A stretch of DNA of 38,880 bases from Alphaproteobacteria bacterium (lineage in GTDB: Bacteria; Pseudomonadota; Alphaproteobacteria; GCA-2746255), in assembly GCA_021296325.1 (NCBI GenBank), contig JAGWAR010000016.1:22663-61542 (forward strand), in the 5' to 3' direction. Positions 1-7,579 of this stretch are shown here, one piece after another. Under the pieces are notes generated by a model that had not been told where the DNA came from, made no database searches, and saw only the letters and a program-made list of their open reading frames with translations. Position 1 is the stretch's first letter. Every line of letters begins with the position of its first letter. The translations under genes were made by a program, and so were the position numbers.

Positions 1-1
1 G

Positions 2-712
2 CGAACGGTCTACCTGCCGGGCGAGGCGAGCCCGCCGCAGGCCGCCCTGGCCGAGCAGTTCGCGAAGATCGCGGCCGGCTTCCAGATGGACTGGGCGCTT
101 TACGACGGGCAGGCGAGGCCGAAGGTCGTCATCCTGGTCTCGCGTTTCGACCATTGCCTGAACGATCTGCTCTACCGCTACCGGACCGGGGCGCTGCCCA
201 TGGAAATTGCGGCCATCGTCTCCAACCACCCCGACCTTGCCGAGCTGGCGGAGTGGCACCGGCTGCCCTTTCACCACTTTCCGGTGACGCCCGCGACGAA
301 GGGCGAACAGGAAGCGAAAATCCTCTCGCTGATCGGGGAAAGCGGGGCCGATCTCGTCATCCTGGCTCGCTACATGCAGATCCTGACTCCCGAATTTTGC
401 GAAAAAATGCCGGGGCGCATCATCAACATCCACCATTCCTTCCTGCCCGGTTTCAAGGGGGCATCGCCCTACCGGCAGGCCTACGAGCATGGCGTGAAGC
501 TGATCGGGGCGACGGCCCATTACGTGACGGCGGGCCTCGATGAGGGGCCGATCATCGAACAGGCGGTCGAGCGCGTGGACCATTCCGACACGATCGAGGA
601 ATTCATCCATGTCGGCCGCGACACGGAATGCCAGGTGCTGGCCAAGGCCGTGCGCTACCACCTCGAACGCCGCGTCCTTCTCAACGACAAACGCACCGTC
701 GTCTTTCGCTAA
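2..712 (+). CDS. purU: Formyltetrahydrofolate deformylase, 5'-truncated
   Basis: Hydrolyses 10-formyl-tetrahydrofolate to formate and tetrahydrofolate in the cytoplasm, supplying formate for purine synthesis and balancing one-carbon pools. The reading frame is already open at base 2 and continues through the Met at base 86, so the gene starts left of the window; the missing part should be the N-terminal ACT domain. What remains is the formyltransferase-fold domain, with the segment INIHHSFLPGFKGASPY, the downstream LDEGPII and a conserved C-terminal DTECQVLAKAV, all typical of PurU. The stop codon (710-712) overlaps the stop of the convergent DUF2231 gene. The family call is secure; only the missing N-terminus is unseen. 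Confidence 0.95.
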   Translation, partial: RTVYLPGEASPPQAALAEQFAKIAAGFQMDWALYDGQARPKVVILVSRFDHCLNDLLYRYRTGALPMEIAAIVSNHPDLAELAEWHRLPFHHFPVTPATKGEQEAKILSLIGESGADLVILARYMQILTPEFCEKMPGRIINIHHSFLPGFKGASPYRQAYEHGVKLIGATAHYVTAGLDEGPIIEQAVERVDHSDTIEEFIHVGRDTECQVLAKAVRYHLERRVLLNDKRTVVFR

Positions 713-1224
713 TGGTCATGGTCGTGATGGTGGCCGTCCCCATGCTCGGGGCCGGCCGGCACCGGCTCGGATGCGGCCTTTGGCGGCATGACGCCCATGC
801 CGTGACGATAGACAAGCTCGCCGCCTTTCCACCCCGTTGTCAGAAGAAGGAGAAGCGCCGGTACAAGGGCGAGATGGAAAAGGGCAGGGGGCCGCTCGCC
901 TTTCCGGCCGATCCAGCCGCTCCAGAGCGCAAGCCCCCACCACACGCCTGCTGTCGCCAGCGCCCAGTTGCGGTGATCCGTCATCGCCGCGTGGCTTGCG
1001 GCGTCATGCTTGACGGTGTTGAAGGCGTAAAACCCGGCCGCCACCGTCGCCACGGTAAGCCCCGCGCCGATCCATAAATTCCAGAAGGCGGTCGTGGTGA
1101 GGTTCGCCGCCCAGGCCCGTTGCCGCAAAAACGCCCCGGCCCAGAAGAGAAGGGCCGCCACCGTAAAAAGCGCCAGCGTGAAATGAACCAGAATCGGATG
1201 CCAGTTCGGCAGGACTTCGATCAT
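709..1224 (-). CDS. DUF2231-type membrane protein with His-rich tail, last gene of the copper block
   Basis: About 171 residues with four hydrophobic segments. It opens with NWHPILVHFTLALF, the start expected of DUF2231-like inner-membrane proteins, whose function is unknown. The C-terminus ends in a run of His, Asp and Gly (GHHHDHDH), a plausible metal-binding tail. I chose ATG at 1224 over the TTG one codon earlier because the AGAGGG ribosome site abuts that TTG. The gene follows the Met-rich protein on the same strand after about 85 bases, so it may be the distal gene of the copper operon. The His tail fits copper or other metal handling, but this is inference. The 3' end overlaps that of purU. 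Confidence 0.75.
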   Translation of the reverse strand: MIEVLPNWHPILVHFTLALFTVAALLFWAGAFLRQRAWAANLTTTAFWNLWIGAGLTVATVAAGFYAFNTVKHDAASHAAMTDHRNWALATAGVWWGLALWSGWIGRKGERPPALFHLALVPALLLLLTTGWKGGELVYRHGMGVMPPKAASEPVPAGPEHGDGHHHDHDH

Positions 1225-1309
1225 CAACCCTCTTTCGTTCGGGTGCGCACAACCATACCCCTACGGGCAATCGCAAGGATGAGAAAAGGCAGGGATCAGG
1301 AAGCTGGGC

Positions 1310-1702
1310 CTATCGGTCCATTCCTTTCTTCCGCATTTTTTCGTCCTGCATCTTCTCGCGGTGTTCCATCCTTTCCATGCGGTGTTCCCGCATTTTTTCC
1401 ATGCGCTCCTGCATCTGATCCATCTGCTCTTGCATTTTATCGAGATGTTTTTGCATTTGCTTGTCGGCTTTCTCGCCTTTTGCTTCTTCGTGCATTTGTT
1501 GCATTTGATTTCGCATTTGATCCATGTGTTCCTCCATTTGGCGCATATGTCCTTCCATGCGATCTTGACTCTGCATCATGCCTTGGCCTTGCATCATGGA
1601 GCCTTTTCCTTCCGATTTCATGTGATGCCCGCCCAGGCTGGGAGATGCGATCAGTGCCAATGACAAGGCGAGGGCTGGGATATAAAAAAAGCGTTGCATC
1701 AT
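1310..1702 (-). CDS. Met-rich, secreted coiled-coil protein of the copper block
   Basis: Predicted 130-residue protein with a Sec-type signal peptide (RFFYIPALALSLALIASPSLGG) followed by a highly charged helical region. About 25 of 130 residues are Met, alternating with Gln, Glu, His, Arg and Lys in patterns such as MDQMRNQMQQMHEE. No aromatic residue and no Cys is seen in the mature part, and it should form a long amphipathic or coiled-coil helix. ATG 1702 follows AAGGAG at four bases; the longer reading frame from 1717 merely translates that ribosome site. It lies directly downstream of copB. Methionine clusters bind Cu(I), so a periplasmic copper-buffering role is likely. I know of no named family for it; the function is inferred from composition and context. 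Confidence 0.75.
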   Translation of the reverse strand: MMQRFFYIPALALSLALIASPSLGGHHMKSEGKGSMMQGQGMMQSQDRMEGHMRQMEEHMDQMRNQMQQMHEEAKGEKADKQMQKHLDKMQEQMDQMQERMEKMREHRMERMEHREKMQDEKMRKKGMDR

Positions 1703-1762
1703 TCGTCTCCTTTCCAAGGATTACCTGAACACTTGATAGGCGGGGGCTTATCGTCCCTTCTT

Positions 1763-2551
1763 CTAGAACCAAAGCTGGAACCCGGCGACGAAGGAGACGC
1801 TTTCCACGTCCTCGCCTTCGTCGCGGGCAAAATCGGCGGTATCTCCGACCTTCCGGTTCCAGGAAACGCCGATATAGGGGGCGGCCTTGCGTTCAATTTC
1901 ATAACGAAGGCGCAAACCGGCCTCCACCTCGCTTAAACCCGAACCGACGCCGATTTCGCGGACGTCCTGGACCGCGAAATTGAACTCGATGCGTGGTTGC
2001 AGGATCAAACGCTGGGTGAGCAGGATCTCGTATTCGGCCTCGAGATTGGCCGAGACGTCGCCATCCTCGCTGACGAACATGGCGGCGTCGATTTCGAACC
2101 AGTAAGGGGCGAGTCCTTCGATGCCAAGGACGCCATAGGTCTTCGACGGATCGGGCCTGAAGTCATAGCGAAGGCCCGCCTGAAGGTCGAAATAGGGGGC
2201 AATCGCCCGGCTGTAGAGGACCTGCACCTCGGCGCCTTCCAATTCGTCCGCCTCGAACCGGTATTCGCCCTCCGTCTTCACCCAAAGCTTGTGGATGTCC
2301 CCGCCGTACCAGCCTTCGGCGTCCCAGAAAAGAAGGCCGCTTCCCTCGTTCGACCGGTATTCCAGCCGCTCGGCCTGAAGGAACCAAAGCGGATGTCCGC
2401 CATGCTCGGCCCGCACCACGCGTTTCGCTTCCTTCATCGCTTCGGGGTCGTAATATTCCTTGGCGGCGTCCCAGCCGTCCGGCTGCGCCAGGGCCGCCCG
2501 CGCGGATAAAACAAGGAATAGCAACAGAAAGGCGGCGGGCGTGCGCATCAT
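1763..2551 (-). CDS. copB: Copper resistance outer-membrane protein CopB, short form
   Basis: 262-residue protein with a signal peptide (MMRTPAAFLLLFLVLSARAALA) followed by a CopB-type outer-membrane beta-barrel. Recognisable stretches are LWFLQAERLEYRSNEG, WDAEGWYGGDIHKLW, the ALAPYFDLQAG-like segment, and the end FVAGFQLWF with its terminal Phe. The start ATG (2551-2549) overlaps the copA stop as ATGA, implying coupled translation; the longer open frame up to 2899 is inside copA. Many CopB proteins carry Met/His repeats between the signal peptide and the barrel. This one has none, and a separate Met-rich protein is encoded just downstream. CopB works with CopA in periplasmic and outer-membrane copper tolerance. 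Confidence 0.93.
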   Translation of the reverse strand: MMRTPAAFLLLFLVLSARAALAQPDGWDAAKEYYDPEAMKEAKRVVRAEHGGHPLWFLQAERLEYRSNEGSGLLFWDAEGWYGGDIHKLWVKTEGEYRFEADELEGAEVQVLYSRAIAPYFDLQAGLRYDFRPDPSKTYGVLGIEGLAPYWFEIDAAMFVSEDGDVSANLEAEYEILLTQRLILQPRIEFNFAVQDVREIGVGSGLSEVEAGLRLRYEIERKAAPYIGVSWNRKVGDTADFARDEGEDVESVSFVAGFQLWF

Positions 2552-4323
2552 CCGGTCCCCGCCATCGCATGGCGGTGGTGCCGCATCGGTTGGGGCTTGA
2601 CGGAAACCACCTGCATCATGCCGGCATGCATGTGGTAGAGCAGGTGGCAATGAAACGCCCAATCTCCGGGCGCGTCCGCCGTGATGTCGACGGAAAGTCT
2701 CTCTCCCGGCTTGACGGTCACCGTGTGCTTGCGCGGCTTGTGGTTCCCACCGCCGTTCACGAGATCGAAGAACATGCCGTGCAGGTGGATCGGGTGCGGC
2801 ATCATCGTGTCGTTGACCATCGTAAGCCGCAACCGCTCCCCCTCGTGGAATGTGATTGGATCTATAACTTCCGAGAATTTCACGCCGTCGAACGACCACA
2901 TGTAACGATGCATGTTGCCGGTGAGGTGTATCTCAAGCTCGCGCTCCGGCGCGCGCCCGTCCGGGTTGGGGGTGACACTACGGAGCTTCGCGTAGGTAAG
3001 CGTTCGGTGCGGAACGTCTTCAAGGCCGATTCCCGGCTCATGCAGCCGGCTTGTCGGCGCCATCGCCACGCCGTCGACGCCGGGGCCCGTCGGATGGTTG
3101 TGCTTCGTCATGACGGGCGCTTCCATCGCCATTGTGCCATGGCCCATCCTCCCATGCCCCATGGCGGCGTGATCCATCGCGCAGCATCCCATGTCATGGC
3201 CACCATGTTCCGCCATGCCCATATCCTTCATGGTAAGCAGCGGACGCGGGCGAAGCGGCGGCACCTCTGCCGTCATGCCCGGCCTTGGTGCCAGCGTCGC
3301 CCGGGCGTAACCGGACCGGTCGATCGATTCGGCAAGGAAAGTGAAGGCGCGGTCCGTATCGGGGCGCACGATGACGTCGTAGGTTTCCGCGACTCCCATC
3401 TGGAACTCGTCAATCTGGATGGGACGGACGTTCAGGCCGTCGGCCTGCACGACCGTCATGGGCAGGCCGGGAATGCGAACGTTGAAGATCGTCATCGCCG
3501 AGGCGTTGATGATCCGAAGGCGCACTCGCTCGCCGGCGTTGAAAAGGGCCGTCCAGTTGTCTTCCGGGCCGTGGCCGTTCACCAGATAGGAATAGGTGGC
3601 GCCCGTCACGTCGGCGATGTCGGTCGGCGACATGCGCATTTCGCCCCAGGCCATCCGGTCCTTCAGTGCCGCGGCAAGGCCGTTCGCGCGCGCATCCACC
3701 AGGAAATCCGTGAAGGTGCGCTGCTGGAAGTTGAGGCTTTCGCCGTTCTTCTTGAGGTCGGCGAAGACGCGCTGCGGGTCCGCGAAGGTCCAGTCCGAAA
3801 GAACGATGACATATTCGCGGTCATGGGCCATCGGATCGGGGCGAAGCGGGTCGATGACGATGGGCCCGTAATGGCCAAGCTGTTCCTGAAGCCCGGAATG
3901 ACTGTGGTACCAGTAGGTGCCCGCCTGGCGCACCGGAAAGCGGTAAGTGAAGGTTTCACCGGGCTTGATGCCCGGGAAACTCACGCCGGGCACGCCATCC
4001 ATCTGAAACGGAATCAGGATGCCGTGCCAGTGAATGGAGGTGTCCTCGTCCAGTTCGTTCGTGACGCGTAAGATGATCTCGTCCCCCTCGCGCCAGCGGA
4101 GCAGGGGTGCCGGCAACTGGCCGTTGACGGTGACCGCCCGGCCTGACTGGCCGTCAATGGAAACCGGCGTGCTCGCGACCTTGAGATCGAAGGCCGTCCC
4201 GGAAAGGGCGCGAAGGCCCGAAAGGTCGCTCGCACTCCGCGCCCAGGCGGGCAGCAGCGCCTGACAGGCGATCAGCCCGCCAGCCGAAGCGGTCGCGCTC
4301 AAGAATTTTCGTCGTGTATACAT
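2548..4323 (-). CDS. copA: Periplasmic multicopper oxidase CopA
   Basis: 591 residues, the usual size of CopA/PcoA copper-resistance oxidases, which oxidise Cu(I) and bind extra copper in the periplasm. The N-terminus is a Tat signal (RRKFLSATASAGG, cleavage near AWA). Three cupredoxin-type domains carry all copper ligand motifs: HWHG (H98, H100), WYHSH (H140, H142), HPIHLHG (510-516) and HCHLLYHMHAGMM (558-570). Between domains 2 and 3, residues about 365-405 form a Met/His/Cys-rich insert (for example MGHGRMGHGTM), the copper-sequestering segment of the family. The start at 4323 follows GGGGAAG. The gene is second in the minus-strand copper block and overlaps copB by four bases. It is the protein, not the P-type ATPase also called CopA. 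Confidence 0.97.
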   Translation of the reverse strand: MYTRRKFLSATASAGGLIACQALLPAWARSASDLSGLRALSGTAFDLKVASTPVSIDGQSGRAVTVNGQLPAPLLRWREGDEIILRVTNELDEDTSIHWHGILIPFQMDGVPGVSFPGIKPGETFTYRFPVRQAGTYWYHSHSGLQEQLGHYGPIVIDPLRPDPMAHDREYVIVLSDWTFADPQRVFADLKKNGESLNFQQRTFTDFLVDARANGLAAALKDRMAWGEMRMSPTDIADVTGATYSYLVNGHGPEDNWTALFNAGERVRLRIINASAMTIFNVRIPGLPMTVVQADGLNVRPIQIDEFQMGVAETYDVIVRPDTDRAFTFLAESIDRSGYARATLAPRPGMTAEVPPLRPRPLLTMKDMGMAEHGGHDMGCCAMDHAAMGHGRMGHGTMAMEAPVMTKHNHPTGPGVDGVAMAPTSRLHEPGIGLEDVPHRTLTYAKLRSVTPNPDGRAPERELEIHLTGNMHRYMWSFDGVKFSEVIDPITFHEGERLRLTMVNDTMMPHPIHLHGMFFDLVNGGGNHKPRKHTVTVKPGERLSVDITADAPGDWAFHCHLLYHMHAGMMQVVSVKPQPMRHHRHAMAGTG

Positions 4324-4405
4324 TTCTTCCCCACCGTCTATGCGGCGCTCGTTCTCACGCCAAAACGCGTGCGAGCATGATCAAGCGGGCGCCTTGCCCG
4401 CGGGA

Positions 4406-4768
4406 CTAGAGGAAGAAGGTTCGGGGCGGTTTCGGTCGGAGGGCGGGGAAATAACCGCTAAGTTTCTGCGTTTCCGTGAAGACGAAAGAATCGGCGGTGC
4501 CAAGGACGGGCATTCCGGAATCAAGGATAAGGGTCGGAGGAACGGGGCTTACCGCAAGAACGCAACAACAGATGTTCGCGCCCGCTTTCATCGGGCAGGG
4601 GGCCGTGTTGGTGGCCATGTCATGGGCCGTTTCCATGGGCGTAACGGCATGCTGGTCGCAAGGAAGAACGGCCACCGCCGGATGCCCGGCGCCAAGGAAG
4701 AAAAGGCCCAGAAGAACCCCGGCAACAAGCAGAAACGTTCCCTTTGCCTTGGAATGCGGGGGTGCCAT
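4406..4768 (-). CDS. Small Cys-rich secreted or membrane-anchored protein, first gene of the copper block
   Basis: 120 residues. An N-terminal hydrophobic helix (residues about 11-33) ends in an Ala-rich region and is probably a signal peptide or anchor. The mature part has Cys and Met residues in LPCDQHAV, NTAPCPMKAG and NICCCVLAV, then a Pro/Arg-rich end. It resembles the loosely conserved small proteins (DUF2946 or CopL-like) often placed in front of copA, but I cannot assign a family firmly. It is the first gene after the predicted CueR-type promoter, with its ATG about 41 bases from the -10 element. A periplasmic copper-binding or sensing role is inferred from the cysteines and position. 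The ribosome site is weak, so the start is uncertain. Confidence 0.6.
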   Translation of the reverse strand: MAPPHSKAKGTFLLVAGVLLGLFFLGAGHPAVAVLPCDQHAVTPMETAHDMATNTAPCPMKAGANICCCVLAVSPVPPTLILDSGMPVLGTADSFVFTETQKLSGYFPALRPKPPRTFFL

Positions 4769-4808
4769 GGTGTAGGGACCCGTTGGCCTTGATGTTAGCG
4801 CTATGCGA

Positions 4809-4839
4809 AGAATAGACCTTTCGGCAGGTGGAAGGTCAA
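4809..4839 (-). promoter_or_regulatory. CueR-type (MerR-family) copper promoter
   Basis: On the minus strand TTGACC (4839-4834) and TATTCT (4814-4809) are separated by 19 bp, the overlong spacer typical of MerR-family activated promoters. Within it lies a dyad, GACCTT (4837-4832) and AAGGTC (4820-4815), the same half-site type (ACCTTCC...AAGGT) as the E. coli copA promoter bound by CueR. It points into the copper genes beginning at 4768. No cueR gene is in the window, so the regulator must be encoded elsewhere. Confidence 0.8.
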
Positions 4840-4940
4840 CGGCAGAATTCCGTGAATGGGGAAGAAGGATTGACGTAGTGCTCCGCGCCCCTTCTCATAG
4901 GGCAAGCCTTGCCACCCAGGTGTGATTAATACGGATTCCC

Positions 4941-6140
4941 ATGGTCGATTTCTCCCTCTCGCCCGAAATTCGCGACTTTCAGGCCCGCATCCGCGCCTTC
5001 GTGGCCGAGCGGATCCTCCCCCTCGAGGCCGACCCGGCTTCCTACGACGAACACGAAAACATCGCACTTCCCCTGCTTGAGGAATTGCGGGCCGAGGCGA
5101 AGCGCCAGGGCCTCTGGGCGCTGCAGATGCCGAAGGAACGCGGTGGCCAGGGCCTCGATATGACGGCGAGCGCGATTCTTTACGAAGAGATGGGCCATTC
5201 CATCTTCGGGCCCGCCGTTTTCAACGCGGCTGCGCCCGACGACGGCAACATGCTTTTGCTGAATCGCATCGGCACCGACGCCCAGAAGGACCGCTGGCTG
5301 CAGCCCATCATCGATGGCGAGGTGCAATCCTCCTTCGCGATGACGGAGCCAAGCCCCGGCGCCGGTTCCGATCCGGGTGCCATGCAGACGGCGGCGACGA
5401 AAAAGGGCGACCGCTGGATCGTCGAGGGACGAAAATGGTTCATCACCGGGGCGGGGGCCGCCCGGCATTTCGTGCTCGTCGTGCGCACCTCGAAGGACGA
5501 GCGCCGCGGGCTCAGCGCCTTCCTCTTCGATGCCGGTCAGCCGGGCTGGGAAATCGTGCGCCGCATCCCGACCATGGGGCCGGAGGAGCATGGCGGCCAC
5601 TGCGAGCTTCGCTTCGACGGCCTCGAAATTCCTGACGATGCCCGCCTTATGGAAGTGGGCGACGGCCTCAAGGTCACCCAGATCCGCCTCGGCATGGCCA
5701 GGCTGACCCACTGCATGCGCTGGCTCGGCATGGCGAAGCGCGCCCTTGAGATCGCGGGCGAGCATGTGCGTTCCCGCGAAAGCTTCGGCACGAAACTCGC
5801 CGACCACGAAGGGGTCCAGTGGATGCTGGGCGAGGCGGCGAAGGAAATTTCCGTCGGCCGGCTGCTCACCCTGCACGCGGCCTGGAAGATGGATCAGGGG
5901 GATTTCGCCCGCAAGGAAGTGGCGATGGCCAAGATCCAGGTCGCCGACACGCTGCAGAAGGCGGTCGACACGGCGCTGCAGCTTTGCGGCGCGAAGGGCT
6001 ATTCGAAGGACACGCCCTTGGAGTGGATGTACCGCTACGCCCGCGTCGCCCGCCTCGTCGATGGCGCCTCCGAGGTGCACAAGATGGTGCTGGCCCGCTT
6101 CCTGCTCCAGGAAGGGCGGGAGTTCTGGTCGTGGGAGTAG
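4941..6140 (+). CDS. Acyl-CoA dehydrogenase, ACAD10/11 (LvaC-like) type
   Basis: 399-residue FAD-dependent acyl-CoA dehydrogenase with the N-terminal helical domain, the FAD/substrate signature FAMTEPSPGAGSDP (132-145), WFITGAG (166-172), and the C-terminal helical domain ending in RLVDGASEVHKM. At the position where medium-chain dehydrogenases have the catalytic Glu of YEGT there is Asp374. An Asp there is, to my knowledge, usual in the ACAD11-like branch, which acts with an APH-fold kinase. The next gene is exactly such a kinase, overlapping by ten bases, and a DUF6285 gene follows. In the Lva and ACAD11 systems the dehydrogenase partner turns a phosphorylated 4-hydroxyacyl-CoA into an enoyl-CoA. 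The substrate here is unknown. Confidence 0.9.
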   Translation: MVDFSLSPEIRDFQARIRAFVAERILPLEADPASYDEHENIALPLLEELRAEAKRQGLWALQMPKERGGQGLDMTASAILYEEMGHSIFGPAVFNAAAPDDGNMLLLNRIGTDAQKDRWLQPIIDGEVQSSFAMTEPSPGAGSDPGAMQTAATKKGDRWIVEGRKWFITGAGAARHFVLVVRTSKDERRGLSAFLFDAGQPGWEIVRRIPTMGPEEHGGHCELRFDGLEIPDDARLMEVGDGLKVTQIRLGMARLTHCMRWLGMAKRALEIAGEHVRSRESFGTKLADHEGVQWMLGEAAKEISVGRLLTLHAAWKMDQGDFARKEVAMAKIQVADTLQKAVDTALQLCGAKGYSKDTPLEWMYRYARVARLVDGASEVHKMVLARFLLQEGREFWSWE

Positions 6141-7162
6141 CGGCCCCCGCCGCCCGGGCCCGCCTCGAACGTTTTCTTGCCGATGCCGCCCGGGCCGAAC
6201 GCGCGACGGTTTTGGCCCTTGAACCCCTAACCGGCGGCGCCGTTCAGGAGAACTGGCGCCTCGACGCCGTTCTCGAAGGCGGGCCGTGCGCCGGAAAACA
6301 GGCTTGGGTGCTTCGCATCACGGCGCCGGCCGGGATTCCGGGCAGCCATTCGCGCGCGCAGGAATTCGCCATCCTGCAGCTGGCCGAAGCGGCCGGAATC
6401 CCGGTGCCTGCGCCCCGCTTTCTCTGCCGTGACGAAACCGTTCTCGGTCGCGAATTCTTCATCATGGAACGCCTTTCCGGCGTTGCCGCCGGTCACCGGC
6501 TGGTCCGCGATCCGGGCCTCGACGGCGAGGCGCTGGTGGGCCGCCTTGGCCAGGAACTGGGCCGCCTCCACGCCATCCGTCCGCCGCGGGGCGAGCTTCC
6601 TTTCCTCGTCTTGCCCGAACCGACGCCGGCCCTTGAAATGGTGGCCCGCTTTTCCACCCAGGTCGCGGCCCTGGCCGAGCCGCACCCCGTGCTCGACTGG
6701 GCGCTTCGCTGGATGGTGCAAAACGCGCCGGAACCCCAGGCCACCGTCCTTTGCCACCGGGACTTCCGCACCGGCAATTACCTGGTCGAACAGGGGCGGC
6801 TTACCGGCCTTCTCGACTGGGAATTCGCCAGTTGGGGGGACCCGATGGAGGACATCGGCTGGTTCTGCGCGAAATGTTGGCGGTTCGGGGCAAACGCGCG
6901 CGAGGCGGGGGGCATCGGCTCGCGGGCGGCCTTCACGCAGGCCTATGAGGAAAGTTCCGGCCTTTCCGTCGATCCCGAAAGCGTTCATTTCTGGGAGGTG
7001 GCGGCGCATCTTCGCTGGGCGGTCATCGCGTTGCAGCAATGCGATCGCCATTTGAGCGGGGCCTTGCCCTCGCTCGAGCTGGCGCTCACCGGCCGGCTTG
7101 CGGCAGAGATGGAGCTGGAGATACTAGCGCTCACCGGCCGGCCCGATCAGGAGAGGGGTTGA
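6131..7162 (+). CDS. APH-fold kinase, probable 4-hydroxyacyl-CoA kinase (LvaA/ACAD11-N type)
   Basis: About 343 residues with the aminoglycoside-phosphotransferase/choline-kinase fold. The catalytic loop is CHRDFRTGNYLV (H209, D211, N216) and the metal-binding DFG equivalent is LLDWEFASWGDP (D229). The N-terminal PLTGGAVQENW is the nucleotide-loop strand. I place the start at GTG 6131, preceded by GGGAG and inside the dehydrogenase end; the open frame further upstream is a shadow of that gene. Despite the fold, antibiotic resistance is unlikely: fused to or beside acyl-CoA dehydrogenases, this family phosphorylates 4-hydroxyacyl-CoAs (LvaA of Pseudomonas putida, ACAD11). The link is inferred from neighbours and fold. 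Confidence 0.85.
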   Translation: MGVAAPAARARLERFLADAARAERATVLALEPLTGGAVQENWRLDAVLEGGPCAGKQAWVLRITAPAGIPGSHSRAQEFAILQLAEAAGIPVPAPRFLCRDETVLGREFFIMERLSGVAAGHRLVRDPGLDGEALVGRLGQELGRLHAIRPPRGELPFLVLPEPTPALEMVARFSTQVAALAEPHPVLDWALRWMVQNAPEPQATVLCHRDFRTGNYLVEQGRLTGLLDWEFASWGDPMEDIGWFCAKCWRFGANAREAGGIGSRAAFTQAYEESSGLSVDPESVHFWEVAAHLRWAVIALQQCDRHLSGALPSLELALTGRLAAEMELEILALTGRPDQERG

Positions 7163-7575
7163 TGCAGGATCGTCCCACCGCGGCGGAATTGCTGGAAGCG
7201 GCCCTCGAGGCCTTCACCCGCGAGCTGTTGCCGGAGACGCCGAAGGAAAAGCGCTACGTCGCCCTGATGATCGCGAATGCCATCGGCATCGTCGCCCGCG
7301 ACCTTGCGACCTCCACCGAAACGCTGATGGAAGAACGCAAGCGTCTTCAAGCGCTTTTCAAGCTTCCCTCATCCAAAATTTCAGACAAAAAGGCGCTCCG
7401 CGACGAAGTCGAGGCCTTAAACTGCCGCCTGGCCGAGGCCATCCGGGACGGCGCCTTCGACGCGCCGGGGGAGGCCCGCGAAAAGCTGAAAGCCCATCTC
7501 CTCACCACGACGCGCGAAAAGCTCCGGGTGAGCAACCCGAAGCTTTTCGAACAACCGGAAGGGAAGGGCGAATGA
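7162..7575 (+). CDS. DUF6285 protein, probable LvaB-like kinase partner
   Basis: 137 residues, mostly helical, with the conserved opening RPTAAELLEAALEAF, the central KRYVALMIANAIGIVARDL and the end HLLTTTREKLRVSNPKLF. This matches my memory of DUF6285. The start ATG shares one base with the kinase stop (TGATG) and follows GGAGAGGGG, so translation is coupled. In P. putida a small protein of this kind, LvaB, is needed together with the kinase LvaA for 4-hydroxyvaleryl-CoA phosphorylation. I infer the same partnership, but the equation of LvaB with DUF6285 is from memory and should be confirmed. It ends four bases before the convergent mutase gene. Confidence 0.8.
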   Translation: MQDRPTAAELLEAALEAFTRELLPETPKEKRYVALMIANAIGIVARDLATSTETLMEERKRLQALFKLPSSKISDKKALRDEVEALNCRLAEAIRDGAFDAPGEAREKLKAHLLTTTREKLRVSNPKLFEQPEGKGE

Positions 7576-7579
7576 CGGT

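Noticed and set aside
4316-4323. TGTATACA at the copA start, identical to the core of the GntR operator
   Set aside because: It lies within the copA start codons and lacks the longer shared 11-mer; a chance 8-mer is more likely.
6131-7162. Aminoglycoside resistance gene
   Set aside because: The APH fold is present, but the coupling to an acyl-CoA dehydrogenase and DUF6285 points to an acyl-CoA kinase.
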